Source: JAHEGP01 sp963751595
GTDB lineage: Bacteria; Pseudomonadota; Gammaproteobacteria; Pseudomonadales; JAHEGP01
Length of the DNA: 64,000 nt
Reading direction: 5' to 3'
Assembly: GCA_963751595.1 (NCBI GenBank)
Contig: CAVVVC010000001.1
Span: 1,054,001-1,118,000, forward strand
Shown piece by piece: positions 8,010 through 17,388 of the stretch. Made by a program: the position numbers and the translations under genes. Each line of letters opens with the position of its first letter. Within the stretch, counting starts at the first letter, position 1. The notes under the pieces were generated by a model. That model was not told where the DNA came from, searched no databases, and was given only the letters and a program-made list of their open reading frames with translations.

Positions 8010-10168
8010 CAGTCGCTGCGGGTTTGGTTCACCGCCTGCAATACCGCACGGGCAGATTCAAGGATCGGCGTGCCAGGCCCAAATACACATTTCACCCCGG
8101 ACTGATAGAGGAAATCGTAATCCTGCCTTGGGATGACGCCACCGGCGATGACGACGATATCGTCAGCTCCCTGGCTCTTCAGCGCGTCCACCAGAGCGGG
8201 CACCAGGGTCTTGTGGCCAGCCGCCAGCGAGGACACGCCCACCACGTGCACGTCGTTCTCGATGGCCTGCTTGGCAACCTCTTCGGGGGTGGAAAACATG
8301 GGCGAAAGGTCGATATCAAAACCGACATCCGCGTAGGCCGTGGCCACCACCTTGGCTCCGCGATCGTGTCCGTCCTGGCCCATCTTGCAGATCAGCATAC
8401 GCGGCCTGCGTCCGTGGGCAGCGACGAAGGCTTCGATATCCTGTTCCAGGGCCATCCAGTTTTTATCCCCCGCATAGGCATTGCTATAGACGCCGGAAAC
8501 CGTTTGCGAATTCGCTTTGTAGCGGCCCCAGACATTTTCCATGGCGGTTGAAATCTCACCCACGGTTGCCCTTAGTCGGGTTGCCTTGATGGCGAGGTCG
8601 AGCAGGTTACCCTCGCCCCCCCGGGCGCACTCCTCTATGGCCGCCAGGGCCGCTTTCACCGCATCCTGGTCACGTTGCGCCCTGATATCCTGCAAGCGCT
8701 TGATCTGGGAATCGCGCACCGCGTGGTTATCGATTTCCAGGATCTCGAGATCATCTTCCTGGTCAAGCTGATACTTGTTCACGCCCACAATGACATCTTC
8801 GCCGCGGTCGATGCGCGCCTGTTTGCGCGCCGCTGCTTCCTCGATGCGCAGTTTCGGCAGGCCCGACTCTACCGCTTTGGCCATGCCGCCGCGCTCTTCT
8901 ACCTCGCTGATCAATTCCCAGGCTTTATCCGCAATTTGCGCGGTCAGGGACTCCATGAAATAGGAGCCGCCCCAGGGATCCACCACCTTGGTAATGCCGG
9001 TCTCTTCCTGGATAACGAGCTGGGTATTACGGGCAATGCGAGACGAGAACTCCGTCGGCAGGGCGATAGCCTCATCGAAGGAATTGGTGTGCAGTGACTG
9101 GGTGCCGCCAAATACCGCGGCCATCGCCTCGATGGTGGTTCGCACCACATTGTTGTACGGGTCCTGCTCGGTCAGGGACCAACCCGAGGTCTGGCAGTGG
9201 GTGCGCAACATCTTCGAGCGCTCGTTTTCAGGCTCGAACTCCGAGACGATGCGCGACCACAGCAGGCGTGCAGCCCGCAGCTTGGCGACTTCCATATAAA
9301 AATTCATACCGATGCCGAAGAAGAAAGACAGGCGGGGCGCGAACTGGTCGATCTGCATGCCGGCGGCGATGGCGGTGCGAATATATTCTTTGCCGTCGGC
9401 GAGGGTATAAGCCAGCTCCAGCGCGGCATCGGCACCGGCCTCCTGAATATGGTATCCGGAAATCGATATCGTATTGAAACGCGGCATCGACGAAGAGCAG
9501 TAGGCAATAATATCGCCGATGATGTCCATGGATGGCGCCGGCGGGTAGATATAAGTGTTGCGCACCATGAACTCTTTGAGAATATCGTTCTGGATGGTGC
9601 CCGACAGTTTGTCCTGACTGACGCCCTGCTCCTCGGCTGCGACAATATACCCGGCCAATACCGGCAGCACCGCCCCGTTCATGGTCATCGACACCGAGAC
9701 CTTGTCCAGGGGAATGCCGTCAAAGAGGATTTTCATATCTTCGACCGAGTCAATCGCCACGCCGGCCTTGCCAACATCGCCCATAACCCGGGGGTGATCG
9801 GAGTCGTAACCTCGGTGGGTCGCCAGGTCGAAAGCCACCGAAACACCCTGGCCACCGGCAGCCAGCGCTTTGCGATAAAAACTGTTGGATTCTTCGGCGG
9901 TGGAGAATCCGGCATACTGGCGAATGGTCCAGGGCCTGCCAGCGTACATGGTAGCCTGGGGCCCGCGAACAAAAGGCTCCAGCCCCGGAAGACTATCCAC
10001 GTGGGGGAGGTTCTGCACATCCTCGCGGGTGTACAGCGGTTTCACGTCGATGCCCTCAGCCGTGTGCCACAACAGGTCGTCGAGGCTGCGCCCCTTCAAC
10101 TGCTTTTCCGCCAACGCCTGCCACTGTTCAAGCCTTGATTTCTTGGTCGGTTTGTCGTTTTCTGGCAT
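8009..10168 (-). CDS. scpA: Methylmalonyl-CoA mutase
   Basis: A 719-residue adenosylcobalamin enzyme converting (R)-methylmalonyl-CoA to succinyl-CoA. The N-terminal TIM barrel (about 20-560) includes the substrate region TMYAGRPWTIRQYAGF; the C-terminal cobalamin domain (about 585-715) carries the lower-ligand motif DGHDRG and later GVSSLAAGH and IAGGVIP. This is the large catalytic chain with its own cobalamin domain; no separate small subunit gene is nearby, so a homodimer is expected. The ATG at 10168 has AGAGG upstream. It lies between the carboxylase alpha subunit and meaB, completing propionyl-CoA to succinyl-CoA. Confidence 0.97.
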   Translation of the reverse strand: MPENDKPTKKSRLEQWQALAEKQLKGRSLDDLLWHTAEGIDVKPLYTREDVQNLPHVDSLPGLEPFVRGPQATMYAGRPWTIRQYAGFSTAEESNSFYRKALAAGGQGVSVAFDLATHRGYDSDHPRVMGDVGKAGVAIDSVEDMKILFDGIPLDKVSVSMTMNGAVLPVLAGYIVAAEEQGVSQDKLSGTIQNDILKEFMVRNTYIYPPAPSMDIIGDIIAYCSSSMPRFNTISISGYHIQEAGADAALELAYTLADGKEYIRTAIAAGMQIDQFAPRLSFFFGIGMNFYMEVAKLRAARLLWSRIVSEFEPENERSKMLRTHCQTSGWSLTEQDPYNNVVRTTIEAMAAVFGGTQSLHTNSFDEAIALPTEFSSRIARNTQLVIQEETGITKVVDPWGGSYFMESLTAQIADKAWELISEVEERGGMAKAVESGLPKLRIEEAAARKQARIDRGEDVIVGVNKYQLDQEDDLEILEIDNHAVRDSQIKRLQDIRAQRDQDAVKAALAAIEECARGGEGNLLDLAIKATRLRATVGEISTAMENVWGRYKANSQTVSGVYSNAYAGDKNWMALEQDIEAFVAAHGRRPRMLICKMGQDGHDRGAKVVATAYADVGFDIDLSPMFSTPEEVAKQAIENDVHVVGVSSLAAGHKTLVPALVDALKSQGADDIVVIAGGVIPRQDYDFLYQSGVKCVFGPGTPILESARAVLQAVNQTRSD

Positions 10169-10316
10169 AACGTGAACCTCTGGCTTGTCTATTTGGCTTT
10201 CAACTTATCCGAATCTACGCCGATGTCGTCAACCCGGAAACACCGGTGGTGAATCCCAATCCCTTTGCTTTTCCACCTGCTTGGCGACAGACCCTGCACC
10301 GCTCAGGGGAACGGCG

Positions 10317-13172
10317 CTATCCCAGGCAGGCCAGAAACTCGGCAGTGGCCGCAGCCCGTCGCGCCAATCGCTCTTCATCCGTCTCGATCACGATTTCCTC
10401 ATCAGGCGCCACTTTGAATAGCGGCTGGCCCTTCTTGATAATCACGCCGTCACCTTCGATGAGGCTGGCTTCGATTCGCCCGGCGAAAGGCGCATAGACT
10501 TTGTTGAACATTTTCATGACTTCAACGATGTAGAGGGGATCCCCCTCATCAAAGTGATCACCCGGCTTGACGAAAACTTCCATTCCGGGCGCTTCCCGTG
10601 GGTAGAACATCCCACCGGAAACCGCGACGATCTCATCCGACTTGGCCACCGGAGGCGGTGCCAGGACCTTCGTCATGCGAGCCTGCAACTCCTTGTCGGT
10701 CAGCGCCGCCGGAATGGTAATTGTCAGGTCTGGATTGGCATGGAGGCCAAAGAAACCGACCTGATCGGCAATGTAGGGCAGCAGCGCCATCAGTTCGATC
10801 CCTGCCTGGTAACCGCTGTGTGCAGCCTGCACCTTGGTCCAGGCGAGCTTCACACCGCCGGGGGCTTTTTTCGCACTCAGCATTTCCTGCAGCTCGGACC
10901 AGTCGCTGACGCCGGTGGCCTCCTCCAACGCCGCGTAAAAAGCGACCGCGTCCTGCAGAATTTTGTTGTCGTTTGACCAAATCTGGTAGAGCGCCGGCGC
11001 GCCCTCGACGTAGCCCATATTGAGATACTTGTAAGTTCGATCAAGCAGTGTTATCGGGTTTTCAAGCCAGTCGACCCGACCACCATCAACCTTGAAGCAG
11101 TGGCGATTCGCACTCAGCCAGCCGGAAAATACGTGGGGGCTGTTGAACATGGCATTCACCGGTCGCTGCAATAACGACTCCTTCAGTTCGAGGATCTCGG
11201 TCATGGCGGCGGATGCTTTCGGGTCACCCTTGCATGTTTCAACCAGGGAGTGCTTGATTTTGTTATAGGTATAACCGACATCCAGACTGTCGGCCTTTTC
11301 CTTCAACTGGCCGACAGCCGTCAGGTAGGGTACGACAAAGCCGGTAGTCGGACGCGCATTGATGTTCTGGCCAATAAACCAGTTTACCAGGCCGTAATGA
11401 AATTCGAGGTTGGTGCACAGATTGGCGCCACGCAACTGAGTGGCACAGAGTATGTCCGCCATTTTCCGGTAGGTATCGAGCCGATCCTCGCCAATGGTGA
11501 GCAGCAGCGCGATGTTGGAGTCATAGGCACCGGCAAGATGGTAATCCATGAACACATCGGTGTCGGGGTTGTGCAGGCTGATCCCCTGATCGTCTCGAAT
11601 CTCTCCCTCGACGGCATCGGACCATTTTTTAATCACGCCGCCGGCATGGGGCTGCAGGGCTTCGTTAGTTGCGTTCAGGCGCGCTTCCACCGAGGAGTTA
11701 TGGCGCCGCACACGCTCGGGGCACGGCAGCTTCTCTCCGTGGCGTGCCAGTAACACCATGACTTCTACCAGCGACTCCGCAACAAAGTATTCCACCGGAT
11801 TCTCGGGATTGACAAATTTCAGGGCATAGCACAGTTCTGTAACCCGATGCTCCACCTGTATCCGGGTATTCATCTCCATAAAGAAATGATTTTTGCCGTC
11901 AACGATGCACTCGAAGGTTGCGACGGAATCGAGGCCCACCGCGGCGCCAAAGCGGCTGCCTTCCGCCTCCATCTTTTCAAGAATCTCGAGGTCCCGCTGC
12001 AGTGCGCTGACTTCCTCGTTGTTACCCGCCTCCTGGGCTTCGACAATGGCCGCGGCGAGCTCCTCGACGGTTATCGACACTTCGAGCAACTTTTGCTCGT
12101 GCATCTGCAGGGAGCAATCACGCCCGCCCATGGTGATGCACCAGTCGCCATTGCCCACCACCTGAATCTCCTGGTGACGGGTTGTTTCAATGTTCATTTC
12201 TGCCAGTATGTTTTTATTGTCTCCCACACCGTTGCACTTCACTTCGGCGAGAATTTCACGCACCAGCTCGGGGATTTTCGCTACGGCCTTTTCGATCTGT
12301 TGCCTGGGTTTGCCGGTGTAGGAACCCGGCGCCGCAAGAATACGCTGCCCTTTACCGCCGCCGCCGGATATCGCCTTGAGACGGATTCGATTGCCAGGGT
12401 GTTCGCCGAACATTTCGGCAACCCTGGCTTGCAGCACGGCGGCTAACTCGTCCACGGTGTAAAGGTCGATGCCCGCGCTGTAGGAGGCTGCCAACACCAC
12501 ATCCGCCTTGTCCTCCAGCGACAGCTCGTCATTTTTCCAGGTGTCTGCGGCTACCTTGAGCTTGTGCGTCTTAAGCAGCTTTTTCAGGGCTGCTTCGTCG
12601 GGATACTTTTGCAGCAGGGTCAGGGCACTCGCGTTATCGACGCCCGGGGTCACGGACACACCCACCTTGAGGGCTGTGCGCTTGGCTTCATCTTTCAGGC
12701 CTGCGGCCCGCTGGGTCCCGGAGCAGGGGCCGATAAAATTCAACCCCGCCTCTTCCATGGAACGCACCATTTCCTCGTCTTCAGCCATAAAACCGTAGCC
12801 CGCGAAAATGCTGTTGTAACCATTCTCATGGGCGATGGCTATGATCTGCTGAATCCGCTGCAGGCGCTCCTCCTTGCTGGCACCGGTGTAATCCGGTACC
12901 CGGTGGACACGATTGGGGTCGGTGTGCATCCGCAGTTCGGGCGCCAGTGCATTGCTATAGGTGATCGAGTCCTTCTCTGACAACAAAATTCCGTAACCGT
13001 CGATACCCATCTCATCGAAGACTTCCATCGCCTCCTTACGGATGGGCCCACGACAGATAATCAACGGCTTCATATCTTCGCAACTGAATCCGGCGACCCA
13101 CTGGCTGCTGTGCTTGCTCAACTGCCGATCACGGTGGATCAACGGATTGTAGAGGTACCAATTATTGCTCAC
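10317..13172 (-). CDS. Acyl-CoA (propionyl-CoA) carboxylase alpha subunit, atypical long form
   Basis: A 951-residue biotin-dependent carboxylase chain that carboxylates biotin with ATP and bicarbonate. An N-terminal biotin carboxylase region includes the ATP-grasp glycine loop GGGGKG and MEMNTRIQVEHRVTE. A long middle region follows, and a C-terminal biotinyl domain carries VEVMKM with the biotinylated lysine at 887. It is much longer than typical PccA/AccC-BCCP chains (about 660) and the carboxylase region has unusual insertions, for example after RDCSLQMHEQK. The GTG at 13172 follows AAGGAAT. Position between the beta subunit and methylmalonyl-CoA mutase supports propionyl-CoA as substrate. 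Confidence 0.85.
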   Translation of the reverse strand: MSNNWYLYNPLIHRDRQLSKHSSQWVAGFSCEDMKPLIICRGPIRKEAMEVFDEMGIDGYGILLSEKDSITYSNALAPELRMHTDPNRVHRVPDYTGASKEERLQRIQQIIAIAHENGYNSIFAGYGFMAEDEEMVRSMEEAGLNFIGPCSGTQRAAGLKDEAKRTALKVGVSVTPGVDNASALTLLQKYPDEAALKKLLKTHKLKVAADTWKNDELSLEDKADVVLAASYSAGIDLYTVDELAAVLQARVAEMFGEHPGNRIRLKAISGGGGKGQRILAAPGSYTGKPRQQIEKAVAKIPELVREILAEVKCNGVGDNKNILAEMNIETTRHQEIQVVGNGDWCITMGGRDCSLQMHEQKLLEVSITVEELAAAIVEAQEAGNNEEVSALQRDLEILEKMEAEGSRFGAAVGLDSVATFECIVDGKNHFFMEMNTRIQVEHRVTELCYALKFVNPENPVEYFVAESLVEVMVLLARHGEKLPCPERVRRHNSSVEARLNATNEALQPHAGGVIKKWSDAVEGEIRDDQGISLHNPDTDVFMDYHLAGAYDSNIALLLTIGEDRLDTYRKMADILCATQLRGANLCTNLEFHYGLVNWFIGQNINARPTTGFVVPYLTAVGQLKEKADSLDVGYTYNKIKHSLVETCKGDPKASAAMTEILELKESLLQRPVNAMFNSPHVFSGWLSANRHCFKVDGGRVDWLENPITLLDRTYKYLNMGYVEGAPALYQIWSNDNKILQDAVAFYAALEEATGVSDWSELQEMLSAKKAPGGVKLAWTKVQAAHSGYQAGIELMALLPYIADQVGFFGLHANPDLTITIPAALTDKELQARMTKVLAPPPVAKSDEIVAVSGGMFYPREAPGMEVFVKPGDHFDEGDPLYIVEVMKMFNKVYAPFAGRIEASLIEGDGVIIKKGQPLFKVAPDEEIVIETDEERLARRAAATAEFLACLG

Positions 13173-13208
13173 GTTGTATTCCTTCTGAAAAGCGATTCGG
13201 TCAGGGGA

Positions 13209-14927
13209 TCAGTGAAACTCGCGCTGGACACCGGACAAAGGCGTTGGCGTGTAGTGACGCAGATGAAACTCCACATTCTCCACCAGAATTTTGCGCATCT
13301 CGCTGGGCATCACGATTTGGGATATCGAGCCAAGGCTCAGGGCCTCGTTGGGATTCATCAGCTCGTCCTCATAGCGCTTGACAAGGATGGCTTCCTGTTG
13401 CCTGACCCACTGCCTGGCGCTTTCCTCTGCTGCGCTTTTGGCCTCAGCTTCAGTCATCCCCTGGCCCATCAACTTCTGGGCTGCCTCGGCGGCTTGCGTC
13501 TTGGCTGAGTCTCGGACCTTTTTCAGCTCCGTCTTGTAAACGAACTCCATACCCGCAGGCCCCATAACCGCGGCTCTGGTGGTGGGCAGCGCCAACACCA
13601 GGTCTGCCCCGGTAGCATAATTGTTGTAGGAGGCATAAGCGCCACCGAAGGCATTGCGGATGATCACCAGGAAGCGTGGTGTGCGCAGATCAACGGTGGA
13701 GTCGAGCATCGCCCGCCCCGCCTGCACGATACCGTTAGCTTCCTGCTCACTGCCGGGTTTGAAACCGGTAGTGTCCTCCATGAACACCATGGGAATATTG
13801 TAAATATTGCAAAAGCGAATAAAGCGGGCGTTCTTATAAGCCGCACCTATGTCGATTTGACCGGATGCAACAGCCGAGTTGTTAGCGACGAAACCCACCA
13901 CGTGGCCACCGAGCCTGCCGAATGCAGTGACCGTGTTACGGGCCCGGTCGGGTTGCACTTCGAAATAATCTCCATGATCGCAAATTTGCTGAATAATGAT
14001 GTTGGCATCAAACGGGGTATTGAAGCCGGTTGGAGAGTTAAACGCTTTTTTCAACAGCAGTTCGACATCCCATGTTAGCCTGTCAACGGGGTCCGAGGTG
14101 GGCTGGAAGCGCGGGCTGACACTGTTGTGGTCCGGAAGATAATTCAGGATTTCTTTTACCTTTTGCAGCGCGGCGACCTCATCTTCCACCACAAAGTCAG
14201 TCACCCCGGACTGTGAATGAACACCAGGCCCACCCAGTTCCTCGGGAGTGACATCCTCGCCAAGTACCGATTTCACGACACCCGCGCCGGTAAGACCGAA
14301 AAAAGTGTCTTTGGGCTGGATGACAAAGCTCCCCTGGCGCGGCAGATAGGCGCCACCGCCGGCGTTGAAGCCGAACATACACATGATCGACGGTACGACA
14401 CCGCTGATTCTCCGCAAAGCGGTAAATGCTTCTGAGTAACCATCGAGACCGCCGACCCCCGCCGGCACGAAAGCACCGGCAGAATCGTTCAATCCCACCA
14501 ACGGAATCTTGCGTTTTCCTGCCAATTCGAATAACCGGGCCAGCTTCTTGCCGTTGGTGGCATCCATCGACCCGGCGCGCAGGGTAAAATCATGGCCGTA
14601 GAGGGCAACATCACGTCCGCCGATATTGACAATGGCGGTGACCAGTGAGGCACCATCGAGATTTGGCCCCCAGTTCTGGAACAGAATGGTTGGCTCTTTA
14701 TCGGTAAGGACCTTGATCCGCTCCCAGATCGTCATCCGGTTTTTCTGGTGCTGACGCTGGATATTCTTGACGCCGGCAGCGGTATAGGGGCGCCGGCGCA
14801 GATGATAACTCTTGTGCAGAGTATCTTCATACACGCCGGGATCATAGGCGATCTGACCGGGAATCTTGAAATCTACCTGCTCTTCAACTGCGAAGGGGTT
14901 GGTGAGGGAAGGTGTGAGCTTGCTCAT
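13209..14927 (-). CDS. pccB: Acyl-CoA (propionyl-CoA) carboxylase beta subunit
   Basis: A 572-residue carboxyltransferase that moves the carboxyl group from biotin to propionyl-CoA, giving methylmalonyl-CoA. The two crotonase-like halves show the acyl-CoA and biotin pockets, with oxyanion-type glycine pairs in MFGFNAGGGAYLPRQGSF and RNAFGGAYASYNNYATGADL. A C-terminal part of about 90 residues with a charged helix (KKVRDSAKTQAAEAAQK) extends past the core. It is first in a four-gene leftward operon with the alpha subunit, mutase and meaB. The substrate is assigned from context; related chains accept acetyl- or methylcrotonyl-CoA. Confidence 0.88.
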   Translation of the reverse strand: MSKLTPSLTNPFAVEEQVDFKIPGQIAYDPGVYEDTLHKSYHLRRRPYTAAGVKNIQRQHQKNRMTIWERIKVLTDKEPTILFQNWGPNLDGASLVTAIVNIGGRDVALYGHDFTLRAGSMDATNGKKLARLFELAGKRKIPLVGLNDSAGAFVPAGVGGLDGYSEAFTALRRISGVVPSIMCMFGFNAGGGAYLPRQGSFVIQPKDTFFGLTGAGVVKSVLGEDVTPEELGGPGVHSQSGVTDFVVEDEVAALQKVKEILNYLPDHNSVSPRFQPTSDPVDRLTWDVELLLKKAFNSPTGFNTPFDANIIIQQICDHGDYFEVQPDRARNTVTAFGRLGGHVVGFVANNSAVASGQIDIGAAYKNARFIRFCNIYNIPMVFMEDTTGFKPGSEQEANGIVQAGRAMLDSTVDLRTPRFLVIIRNAFGGAYASYNNYATGADLVLALPTTRAAVMGPAGMEFVYKTELKKVRDSAKTQAAEAAQKLMGQGMTEAEAKSAAEESARQWVRQQEAILVKRYEDELMNPNEALSLGSISQIVMPSEMRKILVENVEFHLRHYTPTPLSGVQREFH

Positions 14928-15240
14928 AGTGTTGTCGTTTCCTTCGTGGGCACTGCGTTCGCAAATGCCGGGTGGCTATCCAGCCTTGGGAATCACTGCA
15001 GCCCTACCCCTGTTTTGGCGTGAAAATTCACCAACGGCAGGTTTTTAACCACGCACTGCGAGTGAGCTGGAGCATACTGCTTTTCGACAGCGATTCAGGG
15101 ACTTGAAAATGGCGGTTGACCATAATATTTTCACTCCGATATGTCAATTTATAATCAGCTAATTCAATAGCTTGCCAACACTGGCTAGGGACATTCGACA
15201 GCGGTAGAATTGGGGCCCCAGAGTCAGGTCACCGCTGCCG
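14928..15240. other. Divergent intergenic region pccB/pabB
   Basis: No gene is seen in these 313 bases. The region holds the leftward operon promoter at 15119-15147 and an AT-rich stretch near 15121-15170, unlike the GC-rich surroundings. The long leader on the pccB side could carry regulation that I cannot identify. Confidence 0.5.
15119..15147 (-). promoter_or_regulatory. Probable promoter of the propionyl-CoA operon
   Basis: On the minus strand TTGACA (15147-15142) and TATGGT (15124-15119) are separated by exactly 17 bases. Transcription would begin near 15112 and leave a leader of about 185 bases before pccB. On the plus strand a weak divergent TTGACC at 15116-15121 overlaps it and could serve pabB. 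I saw no cobalamin-riboswitch motif in the leader. Confidence 0.5.
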
Positions 15241-16635
15241 ATGCGCGCCCATCACGATGAGCAGGAAAACACTGGCGCGAGCATCCAGGCTGTCGCTTTT
15301 CGCGACCCAAAGTGGCGTTTCAGCCGAATAGCGGCCGAACCCGGGGCTGTCTGGCTGGACAGCTCAAAACCGGATTTCGCACGCGCCAACTTCGATATCA
15401 TCGCCAGTCGGCCAAGTAAAACCTCCCTGATCGATTCCGTTGCCGCCGATGGCAGCTACACAATCGACGGCGCGGGGGGCGGCCAGCGTGACATCTTCGC
15501 CCGCATCCAGGGGCTGCATCGGCCCATGGCGCCGCCCCGGGGCGTCGACCTGCCCTTCTATGGCGGCGTCCTGGGCTATCTGGGCTACGATCTCAATCGC
15601 AGTCTTGAACGCCTGAGCCCGGCACCGCCCGCCCCGGGCCCCGTCCCGCTTGCGTGGCTGGGTTACTACCCCTGGGCACTGGTACAGAATATCGCCAGTC
15701 GCGAGGCCTGGCTGGTGGCAGACAGCCCCCGGTCACTGGAGTCGGGCCGTGCGTGGCTGGCGGCAATGGATGAGGGTTCACCGCTGCCGGCGAGGTTTCA
15801 CTTGCGCAGCGAATGGCAAGCCAGCACCAGCGCTGAGCAATATCGGCAGTCCGTTGAGGGCATTCAGCGCCTGATTCTTGCGGGCGATTGCTATCAGGTC
15901 AATCTGGCCCAGCATTTCGCCGCACGCTACAGCGGCCACCCCTGGGGCGCCTATTGCCAGCTGCGGGAGCGACTGCCCGCGCCCTTCTCGGCTTTTATCA
16001 ATGCCGGCTCCGGCTTTCTACTCAGCCATTCTCCGGAGCGTTTTGTCTGCATCGATGATCGACACATCAGCACAAGCCCGATCAAGGGAACCCGGCCCCG
16101 GGGCAAGTCCGTTGCCAGCGATGCGCGCTATGTCAGGGAACTGCTCAGTTCGACCAAGGATCGGGCGGAGAATCTGATGATAGTCGACCTGTTACGCAAC
16201 GACCTCGGCCGGTCCTGCCGCCCGGGAAGCATCGGCGCCGATAGCCTGTTTGCCCTCGAATCCTACGCCAATGTGCATCATCTGGTGAGCACTATTCACG
16301 GTGAGCTGCGCAGCGATGTTACGCCGCTGGAGGCTCTGCGCAGCGCCTTTCCGGGGGGATCCATTACCGGGGCCCCAAAAATCCGCGCGATGGATATCAT
16401 CAATGCCTATGAACCGGTTTCCCGCGGGGCATACTGTGGCTGTGTGTTCTATTACAGCAACCATGGCCGCCTGGACAGCAACATTGCCATACGCAGCCTG
16501 ATGACTGATGGCACCCGAATACACTGCTGGGGAGGGGGCGGCATCGTCGCCGACTCCAACCCCCGGGAGGAATACGAGGAGAGCCTCAACAAAATCGCCC
16601 TACTGCTGGAAGCATTGAGCGCGCTGCGCGCCTGA
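15241..16635 (+). CDS. pabB: Aminodeoxychorismate synthase component I
   Basis: A 464-residue chorismate-utilising enzyme that aminates chorismate to 4-amino-4-deoxychorismate for folate synthesis, using ammonia from the PabA glutaminase. The PabB-specific PIKGTRPR motif (residues 280-287) holds the catalytic lysine; anthranilate synthases have PIAGTRxR there. The chorismate-binding signature GGSITGAPKIRAMDII starts at 372. The N-terminal domain carries FYGGVLGYLGYDL. PabA and PabC are not adjacent. The start at 15241 is the first ATG; a short N-terminal extension before AVAFRDP leaves the exact start open. Confidence 0.93.
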   Translation: MRAHHDEQENTGASIQAVAFRDPKWRFSRIAAEPGAVWLDSSKPDFARANFDIIASRPSKTSLIDSVAADGSYTIDGAGGGQRDIFARIQGLHRPMAPPRGVDLPFYGGVLGYLGYDLNRSLERLSPAPPAPGPVPLAWLGYYPWALVQNIASREAWLVADSPRSLESGRAWLAAMDEGSPLPARFHLRSEWQASTSAEQYRQSVEGIQRLILAGDCYQVNLAQHFAARYSGHPWGAYCQLRERLPAPFSAFINAGSGFLLSHSPERFVCIDDRHISTSPIKGTRPRGKSVASDARYVRELLSSTKDRAENLMIVDLLRNDLGRSCRPGSIGADSLFALESYANVHHLVSTIHGELRSDVTPLEALRSAFPGGSITGAPKIRAMDIINAYEPVSRGAYCGCVFYYSNHGRLDSNIAIRSLMTDGTRIHCWGGGGIVADSNPREEYEESLNKIALLLEALSALRA

Positions 16636-16648
16636 GCAGCCCGGCTGA

Positions 16649-17266
16649 TCAGATGATGATGGACCGCTCGCTGGCGCTGGCGAAGGCGGCTTTAAGATCC
16701 TGGTAGCTGTGTACCGCGGGAAACTGGGGAAATTCATCGATCACGTTCTGCGGCGCCATGAACAGGATTCCGGCATCGGCCTCGGCCAGCATGGTCGTGT
16801 CGTTGTAGGAATCCCCCGCCGCGATTACCCGGTAGTAGAGGCTGTGCAGAGCGATGACAGACTGCCGCTTGGGGTCCTTCTGGCGCAGTTCGTAATCCAC
16901 CACCCTGCCCTGGTCATCGACCTTCAGACGATGACAAAGCAGGGTTGGGTAACCGAGCTGGCGCATCAATGGCATGGCGAACTCGTAGAAGGTGTCCGAG
17001 AGAATGATGACCTGAAAGCGCTCGCGTAACCAGTTGAGAAAATCAGCGGCCCCTGGCAGCGGGCTTAGCTCTGCAATCACAGCCTGGATATCGGCGAGTC
17101 CCAGCTTGTTTTCCGCCAGCAAGCGCAGCCGCTGCTTCATCAGGGTGTCGTACACGGGGATGTCCCGCGTGGTCGCCCGCAGCTCCTCAATGCCCGTGCG
17201 TTCGGCAAATTCAATCCAGATTTCCGGGATCAGCACCCCTTCCAGGTCAAGGCAGGCCAGCTCCAC
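16649..17266 (-). CDS. thrH: Phosphoserine phosphatase / homoserine phosphotransferase ThrH
   Basis: A 205-residue HAD-superfamily enzyme. The first HAD motif reads CLDLEGVLIPE, the LEG form typical of ThrH rather than SerB; motif II is ILSDTFYEF and motifs III/IV are in the KDPKRQ and AAGDSYNDTTML stretches. ThrH dephosphorylates phosphoserine and can transfer the phosphate to homoserine, linking serine and threonine synthesis. Length matches the family. It converges with pabB (13-base gap) and reads in the same direction as cysB. Confidence 0.93.
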   Translation of the reverse strand: MELACLDLEGVLIPEIWIEFAERTGIEELRATTRDIPVYDTLMKQRLRLLAENKLGLADIQAVIAELSPLPGAADFLNWLRERFQVIILSDTFYEFAMPLMRQLGYPTLLCHRLKVDDQGRVVDYELRQKDPKRQSVIALHSLYYRVIAAGDSYNDTTMLAEADAGILFMAPQNVIDEFPQFPAVHSYQDLKAAFASASERSIII

Positions 17267-17388
17267 TACTCAACTCCGTTACTTACTTGATCGACAAGCC
17301 GGGCACTTTACAGACCCGCCGGGGCTGGCGCAAGCCGACCTTCACTCCCGGGAGATTCGCCGAATTTCGGCAGTGATGGATACCGGCG

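Noticed and set aside
9197..10138. Plus-strand open frame of 313 codons
   Set aside because: It is antisense to methylmalonyl-CoA mutase, whose protein is unmistakable.
14928..15112. Cobalamin riboswitch upstream of a B12-dependent pathway
   Set aside because: I could not find the conserved B12 box or the expected stem pattern; only the long leader remains.
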